In this document: positions 24,001 to 33,250 of the stretch, in pieces | Layout: each line of letters begins with the position of its first letter | How positions within the stretch are numbered: the first letter of the stretch is position 1 | Source of the DNA: Agrypnia vestita | Lineage: Eukaryota; Arthropoda; Insecta; Trichoptera; Phryganeidae | Reading direction: 5' to 3' | NCBI GenBank assembly: GCA_016648135.1 | Contig: JADDOH010007963.1 | Span: 35,402-99,401, forward strand | DNA: 64,000 bases | Translations under genes and position numbers: made by a program | Notes under the pieces: generated by a model | Database searches by the model: none | Told to the model about the DNA's origin: nothing | What the model saw: only the letters and a program-made list of their open reading frames with translations

Positions 24001-27000
24001 AAATGTTTCCGCCATGGCACAACTATTTTACCCGGTTACAGAATACCGAATTTATGGAATATGAATTCAGTAATTTCTGAATAGACTCTACGGAACAATA
24101 CATTCATAGCTCTGTGTCCACAAGTATTCTGTGTGCCCGGTGGTATAAGAATTCCAAGAAACAGTCTTTCCAGGTGTCCCTATTTAGGCAGGAGTGTACC
24201 AATTTTTTCGCTATAAAGAGTGAACTATTTCATTACAGAGAGTGAATTCTTACATGGGTTCTTATGGAAAACCAAAACAATGCTTCATTTTTACGTTATA
24301 GAGAGAGTTTCGTTACAGAGAGTAACGACTGTACTACCAGTTTATCATCTTTTTTTCCTGCATCCGAAGAATTGGAGCATGCGTCTTAGTCTATCACAAA
24401 TCTTTAATTGCCACAAAAATAAGGTGTTAGTGTAAATAGCTGTCCTGTACACACCCAGATGATATGGACACATCTCCACCACCACATTTTAAAGGCCTCA
24501 AGTATCCTCCTTGCTCTCAATGTCCGTGTTTCCTGCTCTTTGGAGGCATATGAAAAAACCCAGAGACTTATAACAACTAGATGCATATCTGTGATTACAT
24601 AATGTTGAGAATTTAGATTGCCTATAAGAACTTTGGGCACTATCTCTATTGCCTTAACCTCTTTTACAGAGCATGTCATTTTCCCTGTGGGCCATATCGC
24701 TATCGACCCTGGTGAGCATTGTTTTCGGCTTGTACGGCTCAGATTTAGGAGTGTACGGCTCAGTTGCCTACGTCACACTCTCACACAGTGCCTGGGGATT
24801 GGCCGTGGCTTGGATCGTGGTCGCCTGCGTTACAGGATATGGAGGTGAGTTTCGCACCAATCATTGCAAAATAGTCAAACCTCAATGGTTCAAAAGTATT
24901 ATACCCCATTGATTACTGGTAAAACATACCCAATATTAGTGTATTGAAAAAAAACATTAAAAATAAATGTTGAAGATGTACCTTTCCTTAGTTTTATATT
25001 TTAATTGGAAAAAATTAATAAAGTTAGGGTGGTAAGAAATATACATATATGATACAATTATTGATGGTACCAGAAATAGAGAATACCTGAATAGATAGAG
25101 ACAGAAGATCTGGTGTGAAAGATGGTCTTATTAAAAATCATAAAAATTAACGAAAATGCCAGAAGAGATATGTATATGAATATGGATGAGACTAGAGTTG
25201 TATGCGAGGACAAAGAGTGCAGTGCAGTATTACTCCCATGGTATACGGCATGATGATAAGTTGCCAACCTAATAATTGTGTTTGTCCAGGTCTTTGAAAT
25301 GTATTAAAAGAGATTCCACAATGTAGAACATTTTTTAGAATAAAATTCCTTTCCCAGTACCAATTTACTTAAAGTAATTTTTTCGAATATTAATTTTTTT
25401 TTAATAACTTTAGAAAATATCATACAAACCATACCAGTCTTATACGAGCATGTAGATGACTTCACTCTTTACTGAAAATTATGAGTTTGTATATATTTTA
25501 GTCATAAAAATTATCATAAAATTAACCTTTTTGCGATGTAGTTCAAAGATTAAGACATAACACATTATATTTTAGAAATGTTTCATAAGGTTATTTAGAA
25601 TTTCAACCATCAGCTACAATAATCAATAATTAAATTCTATTAGCAAAAAAACATTTCTGTAATAATAATTATATTCACATTATAAATATTTATGAATATA
25701 AATGTGGAGACCTGTAATTGGCCATCTATATTGTATCAATGTTTTCTATGCTTTTTTTTTGTGCTGTTGGTCTTCCATAAACATTAAATAAATAAATAAA
25801 TAAATAAAAGTTACAACATCTTCTAGTTGAAAAATTGCTGGTTCCACTTATGGTGTGAATGTTAATTCATTGTTTAGAGCGTCTGCCAGTCTGATATCCA
25901 ACTTTAATATGGGAGTGGACATTCATAAAGAAGAAATATATGGCATGATTCATAGCTGATTCGTTAAAAATTTATTTATTTTGTATTTATCAACTAATTT
26001 ATAATTTATTTTTTTCAGTTCTATTAATTAAATATATATATTGTTTAAAATTTCCTCTCCTGTGTTCAATACCTCCATTAAAATGATATAAATCATGCAG
26101 AAATTTCAATTGGAATGTTTTCCACTTGGAATTCAAAGGTTTTGACTTGTATTAAAGGGAATGAATTTTTCATATTCAATATAAGTAACTGTAATTATAG
26201 TCCAATGTTTCACAAAAAATAAGTCAAAAATATTGAAAAATAAATGCAATCTTTGATACCGCATATCTCCATAACTATTGATAATTAGATCATGGTTGCT
26301 TGAACATTTTCCTCATAATTAAGGTAGGAATATATTTCCGCAATGTTTTCCAAATAACCCTGCATGTATGGGGTGTAAATGCGAAGGCAGCAATATCCAA
26401 AACAATTTTAATGCAGTCATTGAGGATTACTAATCTATAATGTATGAATCATAGCATAAGACTATAAATTTATGAGAATGATTTTTGAAGTGATAGATAC
26501 ATAAAATCTAGAATTCAGTATATTTTAAATTAGTTCCTAATTCACTGCTGCATTCAAAAACATTTTTTTAATTTTTTGGATATTGCTGCCTTTGCTTTTA
26601 TACCCCACATATGATATATATCAACCATTATTTTAATGATTAATAAAAAAATTAATTAATAAAAAATGTAAAATATTCATATGACATGACTTTTATTTTG
26701 CATTTCAATTTTAGCACCGTGTGGGAAAGGATTAAAAAATTATTTTTGTTTCAAGATTATTTTTGGCACTTGACATAAATACAAAGCAACAAAATTATTT
26801 TATATTGAATATGTATTTTATGAATTATGTATTTCAATTTCATGAATTGCTGCCTCAGATGAGCTTGATGATGCTTGATGCCTAGTCATGTACTATGAAT
26901 TGTAATGATTTTCATGCTAGGAGCGGTGAACAGCATACTGTCGTGTCGCTACCTCTACCCGCTGAGCCGACTAAGCTACTGCACGTATCTACTGCATCCC

Positions 27001-27987
27001 ATGATACTCAAGGCGGTGTTCATCTCTGCAGGGGCTGTGCTTCATTTATCTCCGGAAGCAATAGTGAGTCTTCCAATAGTCTGTCTGTCCTCTTTTCGAT
27101 CCTTCTCTTTGTGATACACCCAAATCAAATTTTGTACGGTCACTCCTTCGGACCCTGCAGAAAACATAGGCACAATTCTCTTGTTCACACCACCGATTAT
27201 AAAAATTATATAAAAGTGTATTACATTAAGAGCCGTTTAGCCGTTTTTCTATTCCAAATTTTGCTCAGTTCCATTCCAGGACCCTTGGGAAAATAAAGCA
27301 ACTCCGCCCACCACTACCTACCTATCCGAACTACCATCCCAACTTCTGTCTATGTCAAAGTCCCGGGCATAAACCGCTTTTGTTGCAGCGCAAATATATT
27401 TCTAGATAAAATTATTTTAGTCTAGGTACATATATAACTAACGAACCTTACCTAACTAACCTAATAATTAGTAATTAAAAATTTAATGTTTGTATTACGG
27501 TCGCCGTTGGAAAGTACTTTTAATAGAAATATACTTTTGCTGTAATACAATACATTATTACAAAACGCAAAATTTGTATTAGGTATCGTCTATCAAATTG
27601 CAAAAATATTATTTGTAGTCATTTTTTCCCAAATTTTAAATGGACATAATCGATTTTATTAGATTGCATCCATTAAAAATTAAACTGTTTTTATGAACTC
27701 AGTAAGCAATATCATCTATCTTCTCAAAAAAATGTATATTTTTTTGTATGTGTCTGCAATAGTAAATTAACGTTTTTTTTAATGCTTAAAACTCTAAAGA
27801 TTTTTAATTTCTCAGCCGATACAAATTAAAGTGAGGAATATTTTTTCAGTTAATAAACTTCTTGGGCTTCACGGTGATATCCTTTGCAGCTGGGTTGGTT
27901 GTATCTGTGATCTTCGAAGCTCCAGCGGTTTCCCTACTCAGGCTTATAAATCCCTTGAGAAGATGTTCAGAACATTCCGATTCGTGA
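12002..27987 (+). CDS. Gene A: NRF-6-like acyltransferase-3 family membrane protein (5' exon(s) not found)
   Basis: Spliced gene with 13 coding exons: 12002-12087, 14879-14975, 16538-16677, 17864-18063, 18697-19466, 19554-19647, 19733-19861, 20947-21112, 21934-22109, 22706-22835, 24670-24844, 26921-27063 and 27850-27987. Every junction is AG/GT and reading phase is continuous to TGA. The N-terminal extracellular NRF domain (exons 1-4) carries the Cys motifs EQC and GACLPRAC. A membrane segment at 18697 leads into a long polar loop of about 190 residues. The acyltransferase-3 multi-pass domain follows, with HGMKVISLLWVILVHTC, YSVDTFF, CNRYWWRNALYVN, DKPWTRVGPYLAG, LSHSAWGLAVAW and YPLSRLSYCTYLLHP. 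Family members are multi-pass membrane proteins, probably acyl transferases; C. elegans nrf-6 is implicated in lipid/yolk transport and fluoxetine response. The usual Arg of the R-x10-H motif is Lys here. The first exon begins in phase 1, so at least one upstream coding exon is missing from this model. Confidence 0.9.
12139..12267. repeat. Short foldback in gene A intron
   Basis: Arms with AATTAAGGATAAATTATAGA and its complement flank AGTCTCACAGAGACGAAGCT and its complement. The loop is about 25 bases around GGGGATGGAAG. Related half-elements lie at 20815-20905 and 23215-23280. Confidence 0.8.
12848..13525. repeat. Cluster of palindromic GAGCATGCTC motifs
   Basis: GCATGCTC or one-mismatch variants occur at 12852, 12883, 12895, 12962, 13034, 13424, 13453 and 13490, several as the full palindrome GAGCATGCTC, in both subterminal parts of a 680-bp stretch. 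The arrangement resembles transposase-binding arrays. No terminal inverted repeat was delimited. Confidence 0.6.
13862..14000 (-). mobile_element. tRNA-derived SINE, copy 1
   Basis: The reverse strand begins with a tRNA-like head (CTCGCCTCGTGATCCAAAGG, B box GGTTCGAATCTC at 13954-13965). The body CAGCAAGTTACTCCTAGTAA follows, ending in a T-rich/A-rich tail. Same family as 45835-46000. Confidence 0.75.
14175..14230. repeat. End of a pogo/Tigger-like MITE
   Basis: AATTGGGGTTCGAATAAAC followed by AGGGTTTTACTG resembles the inverted terminus CAGTAAAACC..TTATTCGAA of pogo-like elements. The other end was not found with confidence. Confidence 0.4.
14879..14975 (+). CDS. Gene A exon 2
   Basis: Acceptor ATTTTCAG, donor GTAAGT. 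Phase 0 in, phase 1 out. It reads DNRFIDLVTNSSSHALSHIK followed by YISSLNRHGENT. This is a poorly conserved extracellular part of the NRF domain with one N-x-S glycosylation candidate (NSS). It is supported by good splice sites and phase agreement on both sides rather than by motif. Confidence 0.7.
15417..15815. repeat. FB1 foldback copy in gene A intron
   Basis: Ends GGTGTCTCATAGCTAGTAGC (15418) and TTTTTGCTACTATGAGGCAT (15797) are inverted repeats. A 42-bp internal unit is duplicated at 15627-15706. Confidence 0.8.
15880..16065. repeat. FB3 foldback copy
   Basis: AATCGAATTAGTATGTG and GCCATGCGTACGAGGCA on the left are mirrored by GTACGCACGGCTTACACA and ACTAATTCGATTGTCTTTC on the right. Confidence 0.75.
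16085..16440. repeat. Dispersed element, inverted partner at 60170-60435
   Basis: Both copies share TTCGAAA/AAACGATTATGAAAAGGT-type ends and CCTCGCCTAAATAAAG ends in opposite orientation. Interiors are diverged and non-coding. Confidence 0.55.
16538..16677 (+). CDS. Gene A exon 3
   Basis: Acceptor CCAACAG, donor GTAAGA. Phase 1 in, phase 0 out. It begins GSQNYRGDIFNREILARM and ends LHLNITKTTLFS. The length of 140 bases closes the frame with both neighbours. An N-I-T sequon suggests an extracellular location, as expected for the NRF domain. Confidence 0.72.
16920..17240. repeat. FB4-related repeat in gene A intron
   Basis: AAAAGGCAGCC, GCAATCACCGAGGATTACTA and CATACTAAAGTGAGAATTG also occur at 26366-26620, 58150-58320 and 62400-62500. 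Non-coding. Confidence 0.6.
17287..17617. repeat. FBH foldback with an internally repeated arm
   Basis: Outer arms AGTTTTAAACCACTTATTAC and its complement enclose AACTAGTTTCGGTTGGTCTC and two inverted copies. The right-hand copies carry CTGGTGA...GAAAC (17426-17452) and CTGATGA...AAAAC (from 17549). Confidence 0.8.
17670..17775. repeat. Dispersed repeat shared with 58570-58670
   Basis: ACTGAGGTGGAAATTGCTTT and AGATTCCAGAGAAATTTCCT recur at both sites. Each copy lies next to FB4-related sequence. Confidence 0.6.
17864..18063 (+). CDS. Gene A exon 4: CLP-x-x-C motif of the NRF domain
   Basis: Acceptor CACGCAG, donor GTCAGT. Phase 0 in, phase 2 out. SHLLLLGACLPRACRAPDVH is the family signature (G-x-C-L-P-x-x-C, then D-V) and aligns with LGVCLPAKCSARDV in gene B. 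The exon is much more GC-rich than the flanking introns. Both paralogues enter this exon in phase 0 and leave in phase 2. Confidence 0.9.
18165..18605 (-). mobile_element. LINE C-terminal fragment in gene A intron
   Basis: The reverse strand reads TFAFAQYILQYGIVGWGGT, the LINE post-RT motif. It then gives FTHQGVSFFNALPNEMKTEK and FKTKLKNLL, the typical C-terminus of this LINE class, with frameshifts between. It lies about 90 bases upstream of gene A exon 18697-19466, antisense to the gene. Confidence 0.75.
18697..19466 (+). CDS. Gene A exon 5: membrane segment, long polar loop, start of acyltransferase core
   Basis: This is the largest exon, 770 bases, with acceptor TTGCAG and donor GTATAT; phase 2 in, phase 1 out. 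It starts with a hydrophobic segment (LSITLFLVVLIMTGTVIEM) followed by about 190 polar residues rich in Ser, Asp, Asn and Lys. It then continues with LARVLMCFSLKTNLGKIF and HGMKVISLLWVILVHTCLVV, the first helix of the acyltransferase-3 domain. His at 19436-19438 is the catalytic-type His of R-x10-H; the residue at the Arg position (19403-19405) is Lys. Gene B splits the equivalent loop over three exons (45519-45688, 44448-44555 and the start of 43139-43400) and shares almost no loop sequence. Confidence 0.9.
19554..19647 (+). CDS. Gene A exon 6
   Basis: Acceptor TTTTTTAG, donor GTAATC. Phase 1 in, phase 2 out. It reads NKVSRGKVETNFFYQTISNG then TYSVDTFFVL. The S-V-D-T-F-F motif is strongly conserved in the family and is present in gene B at 43139-43400 as FSVDTFF. 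Gene B has no intron at the left junction of this exon. Confidence 0.88.
19733..19861 (+). CDS. Gene A exon 7
   Basis: Acceptor TTTCCAG, donor GTAAAT. Phase 2 in, phase 2 out. It reads SGLLVSYLYCQSLKKYSADH and ends YIGIMIHRYIR. It matches SGILVSYIYFRTNAKGSLER in gene B (132-base exon). It encodes transmembrane helix 2 plus a basic cytosolic loop. Confidence 0.88.
19890..20155 (-). mobile_element. LINE fragment (family also at 56240 and 58330)
   Basis: The reverse strand encodes HVKIMSKERMVKKILGYETS, GIRNRGHSQMTWNDQINQML and the M-x-R-C-M-E-V motif. These match the RTE-like tail W-F-G-H-V-E-R-M ... R-G-R-P-R-K-T-W seen at 56240-56650. Confidence 0.75.
20815..20905. repeat. Foldback half-element
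   Basis: GAAGACTTCCATACATGTTT and ATAAATAGCTTAGAGTCTGT resemble one half of the foldback at 12139-12267. It lies just upstream of gene A exon 20947-21112. Confidence 0.5.
20947..21112 (+). CDS. Gene A exon 8
   Basis: Acceptor GATTCCAG, donor GTAAAC. Phase 2 in, phase 0 out. It reads LTPPYLLTLGLLEITSRHFN and then DHVNCNRYWWRNALYVNTFY. C-x-x-Y-W-W-x-N-x-L-Y is a hallmark of NRF-6-like proteins. The homologous gene B exon (41490-41655) is also exactly 166 bases. Confidence 0.92.
21300..21485. repeat. Dispersed repeat shared with 53740-53960
   Basis: GCAGAAGACAAATTTTGGGT, CTCGTTGGCGGAATGGTA and GTTTACCGGCTACTGTA recur at 53740-53960. ORFs inside are not conserved. A DR-A 3' end follows at 21545-21605 (TTATTCTTTAGGAACTGTCA). 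Confidence 0.6.
21934..22109 (+). CDS. Gene A exon 9
   Basis: Acceptor TTTCCAG, donor GTACCT. Phase 0 in, phase 2 out. It reads CMSWSWYLANDTLFYAVGIL, then two hydrophobic helices ending TLRTGYIPR. C-M-x-W-S-W-Y-L-A-x-D is highly conserved. In gene B the same stretch is divided by an intron after the residues equivalent to VLMMSVR. Confidence 0.92.
22706..22835 (+). CDS. Gene A exon 10
   Basis: Acceptor TTTTCAG, donor GTAAAT. Phase 2 in, phase 0 out. It reads IENPLSHYDDIYDKPWTRVG then PYLAGLGAGWALSKVNCCLL. The motif Y-D-K-P-W-T-R-x-G-P-Y-L-x-G is diagnostic for the family. Gene B carries it in a 226-base exon without the intron that precedes this exon. Confidence 0.92.
23867..23915. repeat. 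Perfect hairpin, 17-bp arms
   Basis: ACCGTCTTTCAACTGGC and its exact complement GCCAGTTGAAAGACGGT are separated by 15 bases. Confidence 0.85.
24190..24335. repeat. Probable pogo-like MITE end
   Basis: GTTACAGAGAGTAACGACTG and upstream variants CGCTATAAAGAGTGAA and CATTACAGAGAGTGAATTC resemble the repetitive terminus of pogo/Tigger-type elements. Not delimited. Confidence 0.4.
24430..24662 (-). mobile_element. LINE RT fragment abutting the acceptor of gene A exon 11
   Basis: Reverse-strand translation gives SYASKEQETRTLRARRILEA and FKMWWWRCVHIIWV, matching the E-T-W-T-L ... L-E-A-F-E-M-W-C-W-R-R consensus of RTE-like LINEs. It ends within about 10 bases of the splice acceptor at 24669. Confidence 0.7.
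24670..24844 (+). CDS. Gene A exon 11
   Basis: Acceptor CTTTTACAG, donor GTGAGT. Phase 0 in, phase 1 out, 175 bases, the same length as the gene B counterpart. It encodes a hydrophobic helix, then YVTLSHSAWGLAVAWIVVAC and GYGG. A LINE-derived remnant on the other strand runs to within a few bases of the acceptor. Confidence 0.92.
25690..25812 (+). mobile_element. LINE 3'-UTR tail with (AAAT)n
   Basis: A non-coding tail ends TCTTCCATAAACATT followed by AAATAAATAAATAAATAAAT, as at the 3' ends of CR1/Jockey LINEs. A similar tail is present near 38620-38645. Confidence 0.5.
26095..26350. repeat. FB1 half-element in gene A intron
   Basis: It contains CATATCTCCATAACTATTGA and AAAATATTGAAAAATAAATG in the order of the right half of FB1 (compare 4650-4800). 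The left half is missing. Confidence 0.65.
26366..26620. repeat. FB4 foldback
   Basis: Ends ATGGGGTGTAAATGCGAAGGCA-type (26368) and TGCCTTTGCTTTTATACCCC (26590) are inverted repeats. They bear GCAGCAATATCCAAAA and its complement. Confidence 0.75.
26921..27063 (+). CDS. Gene A exon 12
   Basis: Acceptor CATGCTAG, donor GTGAGT. Phase 1 in, phase 0 out, 143 bases, the same length as in gene B. It reads GAVNSILSCRYLYPLSRLSY then CTYLLHPMILKAVFISAG. Y-P-L-S-R-L-S-Y-x-x-Y-L-x-H-P is a conserved C-terminal motif. Confidence 0.92.
27850..27987 (+). CDS. Gene A exon 13 with stop codon
   Basis: Acceptor TTTTTCAG. Phase 0. It reads LINFLGFTVISFAAGLVVSV, then IFEAPAVSLLRLINPLRRC and a short polar tail to TGA at 27985-27987. 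F-E-A-P is the conserved end of the last helix. No clear AATAAA is seen close downstream, so the transcript end is not placed. Confidence 0.9.
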   Translation, partial: LINFLGFTVISFAAGLVVSVIFEAPAVSLLRLINPLRRCSEHSDS

Positions 27988-29920
27988 TAGTTTAAAATCA
28001 TTAATTAATTACATCTTTAGCATGCATTCAGGTACTTTTTAAGCAAAGTAAGTAAGACATGTAGAATTTTTAGTATAATTGTTGCAGTTAAGTTTTCTAC
28101 TCTAATTTATCAAAATTTGTTGCTGTGTATATTAATTTTTTCTTTTTTATAACTTTGCTTCGAGATATTTAAAACATTTTAGAATGTAAGCCAGGCTTAC
28201 GTCTGAACATCGAAAGCTGCCCAGGCATTGCTATTGCATTGCATTCAATACAGCATTGTGACTTTCTTTACGAATATATCGACGGTCCCTATACACATTG
28301 TCTAATTTTCAAATATTCTTTTTTTCAATTTACTTTCTTAAATCATCCAATTTATTCTATACTTTCGGACAATGTTAAAAAAAACTGTTTCAAACAAAGC
28401 ATATATTAAAGAAAAATTACCAAAAATATAGAATTAATCGGATACCAAAGTAAGGTTTAAGATACCAAAACGAAAATCGAATTTTTGTAGATTTAATCAT
28501 ACATATATATATGAACCATCGATATATATATATTGTGTGTCATAAAAATCTTGGTCAGCTTGGATGAATATGATTAGACATCTTGTCAATCAATTAAAAA
28601 CATTTATTCTGTACAATTAACGTATTTATTCAAGTTAAGTAATATAACGCAGAGAAAATAGGCTCAACAATCACTGTGTTGGATGAAACAAACAAGACTA
28701 GAAGCATTAATGAAAAATTCATTCTTATCAAAATGAAAAGAGCTCTATAATTTTTTCCCTAATTTTAAAAAGGTTAAGAACCACTGCTCTAGATGAACAA
28801 GCTACTAATTAAATTAAATAATAAAATCAGATTTGTATTATTTTCACCTACGTCAAAAGGTATTCTTTGAGATTGATTCATTTCACACTGTGTATGCATG
28901 TCGTTTTTATATATCTTGAGATAATTTTATTTGATACAAGTACTTCCATTTTCTGGCTAGAGTTTTCTAGATTACTTCGCCGCTTGTATATGAAGTTTTG
29001 AATTACCTTTATGTAAGGAACAAAATATATTTCAATAGGATATAAGGTGGAATTTACAGTTTTTTTTAATTGCAATAATAACACGCTCACATGTTATAAT
29101 TTGATACTTACCAATCCCAGGTAGTGTTAATTTTAAGTGTATTTGTACATATTGTATAGTTAGCTAACAAAAGGTCCAGTGATTCAATATATTTGGACTT
29201 GTAAATAAGCCAATGTTGCAATAATTTTCTTTACTGGTTGTTGACAATATTTAGAAGTGATGTTTTTATGCATTAAATTTTATGGAAGAGAAGTATAGAT
29301 CTTTCCATTTAAGAAAGACAATCGAATTGAATCTTACTTGAGGAAAGAAATCAAGAAAAAAAAATATTACACTCTTATTTATCCACAATCACATTAATCA
29401 TAAGTCAAATGGGGGTAAAAAATATGAAATTATTAAACAACATGAAACGCAAAACTAAAATGTAAAAATATATATAATATGTACCTACCTACCTACCAAA
29501 ACGGATAACAAAACTGGCAAAATTGCGAATGTCAATGACTGAAAATGTCGTGTTTGCAACAATGTGTTTGCAAATTATATTTTGGTCGCACGTAGATTCG
29601 GTGTTTACTTTTGATGATGCGGCAAATTATATGACCATAGCAGTTAATTTATTTATTTATTTATTGTGGAGTGTTCATTCTCGTACATTACTTCTTTTGT
29701 ATTTCCATTTCACGTCTGTGCGAGTTATATAGGAATTTGTTAGCCTTGTTTTAATATTTTCTAGTTTTTTTCAATTGAGAATATCTGGAGTCTGATGTCC
29801 GAGAACCTACTGTGGCTCAGGTTTTCTTATAATAAAGGAAAAATAAATTAATAATTAGTTTTATAACCATATCTATATATCAGAACTTTGAAATAAGCTA
29901 TACTTAAACATATTTTCATT
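27988..29920. other. Intergenic sequence downstream of gene A
   Basis: AT-rich, with no supported gene. ATATATAT stretches lie at 28502-28530. Fragmentary FB3 sequence (AAGAAAGACAATCGAATT) is at 29310. A possible polyadenylation signal variant (ATTAAA at 28406) cannot be confirmed. Confidence 0.4.
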
Positions 29921-29924
29921 TAAG

Positions 29925-30090
29925 AAAGACAAATTAATCAATATGTGTAAGCCGTGCATACGAGGCACATTGTTCCGTTGTGTTGATGTTTGTACCATAA
30001 CTATCAACACTGTGAAATAATGTGTGTCATAAGCATGGCTTACACATACTACATAATTCGATTGTCTTTCTTAAATGGAATGACCTATAC
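29925..30090. repeat. FB3 foldback copy, intergenic
   Basis: ATTTAAGAAAGACAA...GTGTAAGCCGTGCATACGAG on the left is mirrored by CATGGCTTACACAT...CGATTGTCTTTCTTAAAT on the right. Confidence 0.8.
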
Positions 30091-31034
30091 CTAAAACTTC
30101 TATATAATAAATCAAGATAAAAGGTGTGTCTCGCTATATTCTATTCGTGATAATTATCATAATATTTAAATTTTAAAAGGTACATATATCATAGGCTTAG
30201 AAGTTAGATAAATATTAAATTTACATTATTCAAAGAATATGTGCCTATGTTCAAATCTTGGTTCAACAAAAACTTGTGCTCCCATATGCTGACTGCTCAC
30301 TGAATACCTATAACAATATGAAATGTAGAATTTGAGCAATGATAGATTGTTTTATTTTAAATGATCGTTTATTTTACAAAATGATGTGAATTGTATGCAA
30401 CATTTACAGAATGTATTAAATAATATTTATAAAATTGTATGAAACTCGACAACAAATCATTATCGACTAATCTGATAAAAATTTGACATTTCATCCCTAC
30501 ACTTAAAATATTTACTTACTTACCATTAAAAACTGCGTAATTATAGTTTTTATAGTATACATTATAGTGGGTTTTTTTTCATATTCCACTGGTCCTCTAT
30601 GATCAAGATTTTGTATAGAGAGTTACAAATTTATTTTTAAAATATACAAAATTGTTTTTTTTATTTTTATGTAAATTTTATGGAACTAATTCAATTGAAA
30701 AAAATCAATACACTTCAGCTCTGCATGTTCTGTTTTTTCAATCCGTTCACTGCTGACACCGCGTGACGCATGATCGCATATAATCGGCACGAGCACTCTT
30801 GCTCAGTGGATTGGCCTGCCTTTTCCATTTTTATCAAACTTCAACATGTGAAGCACTGTATTTATGAGTTATTTCTAGACTCAGCACAAGATTTGTCACT
30901 CTCCATCAGTTCAAATTGATCCATCTATAATATTAATAATTTGGCGCATTTTGTCAGCAATGAAGGGGCTAAAGTGTATTTTTTAAATTTAACTTCAATA
31001 ACAAAGGTAGGTAAATGATGCTTAACAATTTTTA

Positions 31035-31195
31035 CTATGAATAAAATACAACATTGTTTACTTTACACAATGACACTATAATTTAAAAATATAGTATATT
31101 ACTGAAAATGTGCAGTAAACATCGAAAGTGTTTTAATTAATTTTTAATTAAAGTGTCATTGTGTGAAGTAAACAACGTTGTGTTTTATTCTTAGT
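31035..31195. repeat. Foldback, half-copy at 50860-50935
   Basis: GAATAAAATACAACATTGTT and TTTACACAATGACACT are mirrored by AGTGTCATTGTGTGAAGTAA and CAACGTTGTGTTTTATTC. The right half recurs almost identically at 50860-50935. Confidence 0.8.
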
Positions 31196-31859
31196 TAATT
31201 ACAATGAACTTCCACAAAGTTGATGATGAAAATTTTGAAACATTCATAAAAAACAATTTTTTTTTATCATATTAATATAATTTTTTATGTAATGTTTTTT
31301 CAAAATCATCATATTTTTGTCTTAATTTATAACTTTGTGTTATCTGACAAAAAAAATCACATACAATAACTTATCACAAAAATATTTAACCTAACATTCT
31401 TGCAATCAAACACATGCAAACATCTTTCAAATGTATTAATACATATTTCAAATTCACTTTTCTTTCATTTGACATGTTGCTTCTAAGTGTATCTGGACAC
31501 AATTAAGAAGTCCCAATGGTCACGTTTGATTACACAAATTAACTATATCTGGACCTATAAGGCTAAGGAGAAATGGGAGTCCTCTTTTTTAGAGATAAAT
31601 GGTACACTTCGAAAACATTCAATCAAATTGTTTTTGTAATGCAAAAAGATGAGAGACCTTTAAGTGCTAGTCACGATTATGTATGAATTCGAAAAGCGTC
31701 ATGCGTAGGAAAGGATGTGAGTCCAAAAAAATACCATTTAAAATATTTGATATAGGTATATTACCATTTCTATAATGATATATGGAAGATTATCAAATAT
31801 ACGGATTTGGGTAAATTTTGAAAATAAACCATGGCTAAAATATACAAGGCCATGGAGAG

Positions 31860-32175
31860 CGAAACAAACTAAAGACTAGAGGAACTCCATATTAAAAAAG
31901 GCTTTCTACTACATGCGGGAAAGAATTCATTCGTACTTAAGGCGTGTTGCTAGAAGAGGGGGACGAAACTTGGAGAAGTTGATGATGTACAAGGACAGAG
32001 AGCAAAAGGTCGATCTCTGGTGAGATGGACAGACCAAGTCCGGAGAGAGGACCGAGCCTCACTTGTGATGACTCTAAACCTTTAAAAACCAGAAAAGTGG
32101 AGAAAAATAATTCGCACCATGCTAGCAGAAGAAAGGACCACAGAGCTCAATCAAGAGCTCGCTGACTAATAAGAA
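31860..32175 (+). mobile_element. LINE 3' coding fragment
   Basis: Translation contains GRSLVRWTDQVRREDRASLV and KPEKWRKIIRTMLAEERTTE. This is the usual R-W-x-D-Q ... W-R-x-I-x tail of insect LINEs. One in-frame stop is present. Confidence 0.65.
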
Positions 32176-32449
32176 AATAAACATAATGTTTAAAAATAAA
32201 TTAATAATAGCAGAATGCAAAAAGTGCTCCCCTATAATGTTATATGTGAATACCACATACTCGTAATTCATATTACAGTTTAAAATATTTATGTATTAAA
32301 ATAAACGGATATTTTATATGAACTACATAGATGTGTTGAGATTCCATTGTTTTCGTTTTACTGTGATGTAATAACTCCAGCGAATAAATCAAGAATCAAT
32401 TTGCAACACGTCCATACGGTTCCTATAAAAAATCCATTTGTTTTGACAC

Positions 32450-32735
32450 TTAAACACCACCCTTTTGCTTTAGAGATACAGATATATATTTAGACTTTAT
32501 TGTTTTCTGTGGGGCTTTGAGTCTGGCCACCCTGACCCAGGAGGGGGGGGGGGGAGATTGGTGTAAATGGGCAAAGCGCAGGGGCGCGTTGTCTTCTTTT
32601 TCCCATCTACCTAGAGTATCAAGGTCACAGTAACTGATGTTGATCCGCAACACGTACTGTGCAAATAAAACGGAACGGCATTTACCGCCGCCTGTTCCTC
32701 CGTTGAACAAACCCCGCATCCCCAAAGTGGGAATA
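32450..32735. other. GC-richer intergenic patch with a G12 run
   Basis: A G homopolymer lies at 32543-32554, within sequence of higher GC than its surroundings. The reverse ORF across it has no recognisable motif, and I do not call it a gene. Confidence 0.35.
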
Positions 32736-33121
32736 CACTACATTTTCACACTATAGTCATTATTATTACATATATTGAACATCAGTCTTCATATTATAAA
32801 ATTGGAGAATATGTATCATGTAATTTAATTATTCAGTCAATTATTTGGGGCATCTTCGCATAACGTAATTGTAATGTCAATCTATATATTCATTCTGTCA
32901 ACAATCACACAAAATAACTTAATATATATCAGTGTACACAAGTTTTATACAAGTGTGCCCCGCTTAGCATAGTACTGACAAGACATTGCAATATACCAAA
33001 TACAAAATACGGCAGTATCGTTGGTTCCCTATCAAAATTATCCTAGTTGAGTAATGCTAAGCGCGGTGCACTCCGCTTTTAATCCTATTTGAGCTATTTA
33101 ATATACGCTATGACTGGACTG

Positions 33122-33250
33122 TCACTGCAATTTCTTCCTTCTATTTGGCGCTAGTATTTTCAGCATGGTGACTACGGGAGCTTCAAATGCGAGTGATATC
33201 AAAAATGAGAGCAGGAACGATGCCACCATTTGACCAAAAAAGACGATTGC
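33122..33250 (-). CDS. Gene B last exon with stop codon
   Basis: Acceptor ATTTTCAG. Phase 0, 129 bases. It reads AIVFFGQMVASFLLSFLISL, then AFEAPVVTMLKILAPNRRKK and TGA at 33122-33124. F-E-A-P aligns with the gene A terminus. The basic C-terminal tail is short, as is usual in the family. Confidence 0.9.
   Translation of the reverse strand, partial: AIVFFGQMVASFLLSFLISLAFEAPVVTMLKILAPNRRKKLQ

Noticed and set aside
29523..29732. 69-residue hydrophobic ORF in the intergenic region
   Set aside because: Hydrophobicity follows from AT-rich codons; no family motif, splice sites or neighbours support it.
32450..32725. 91-residue reverse ORF across the G12 run
   Set aside because: No motif, contains a homopolymer and has no splice context; treated as chance.
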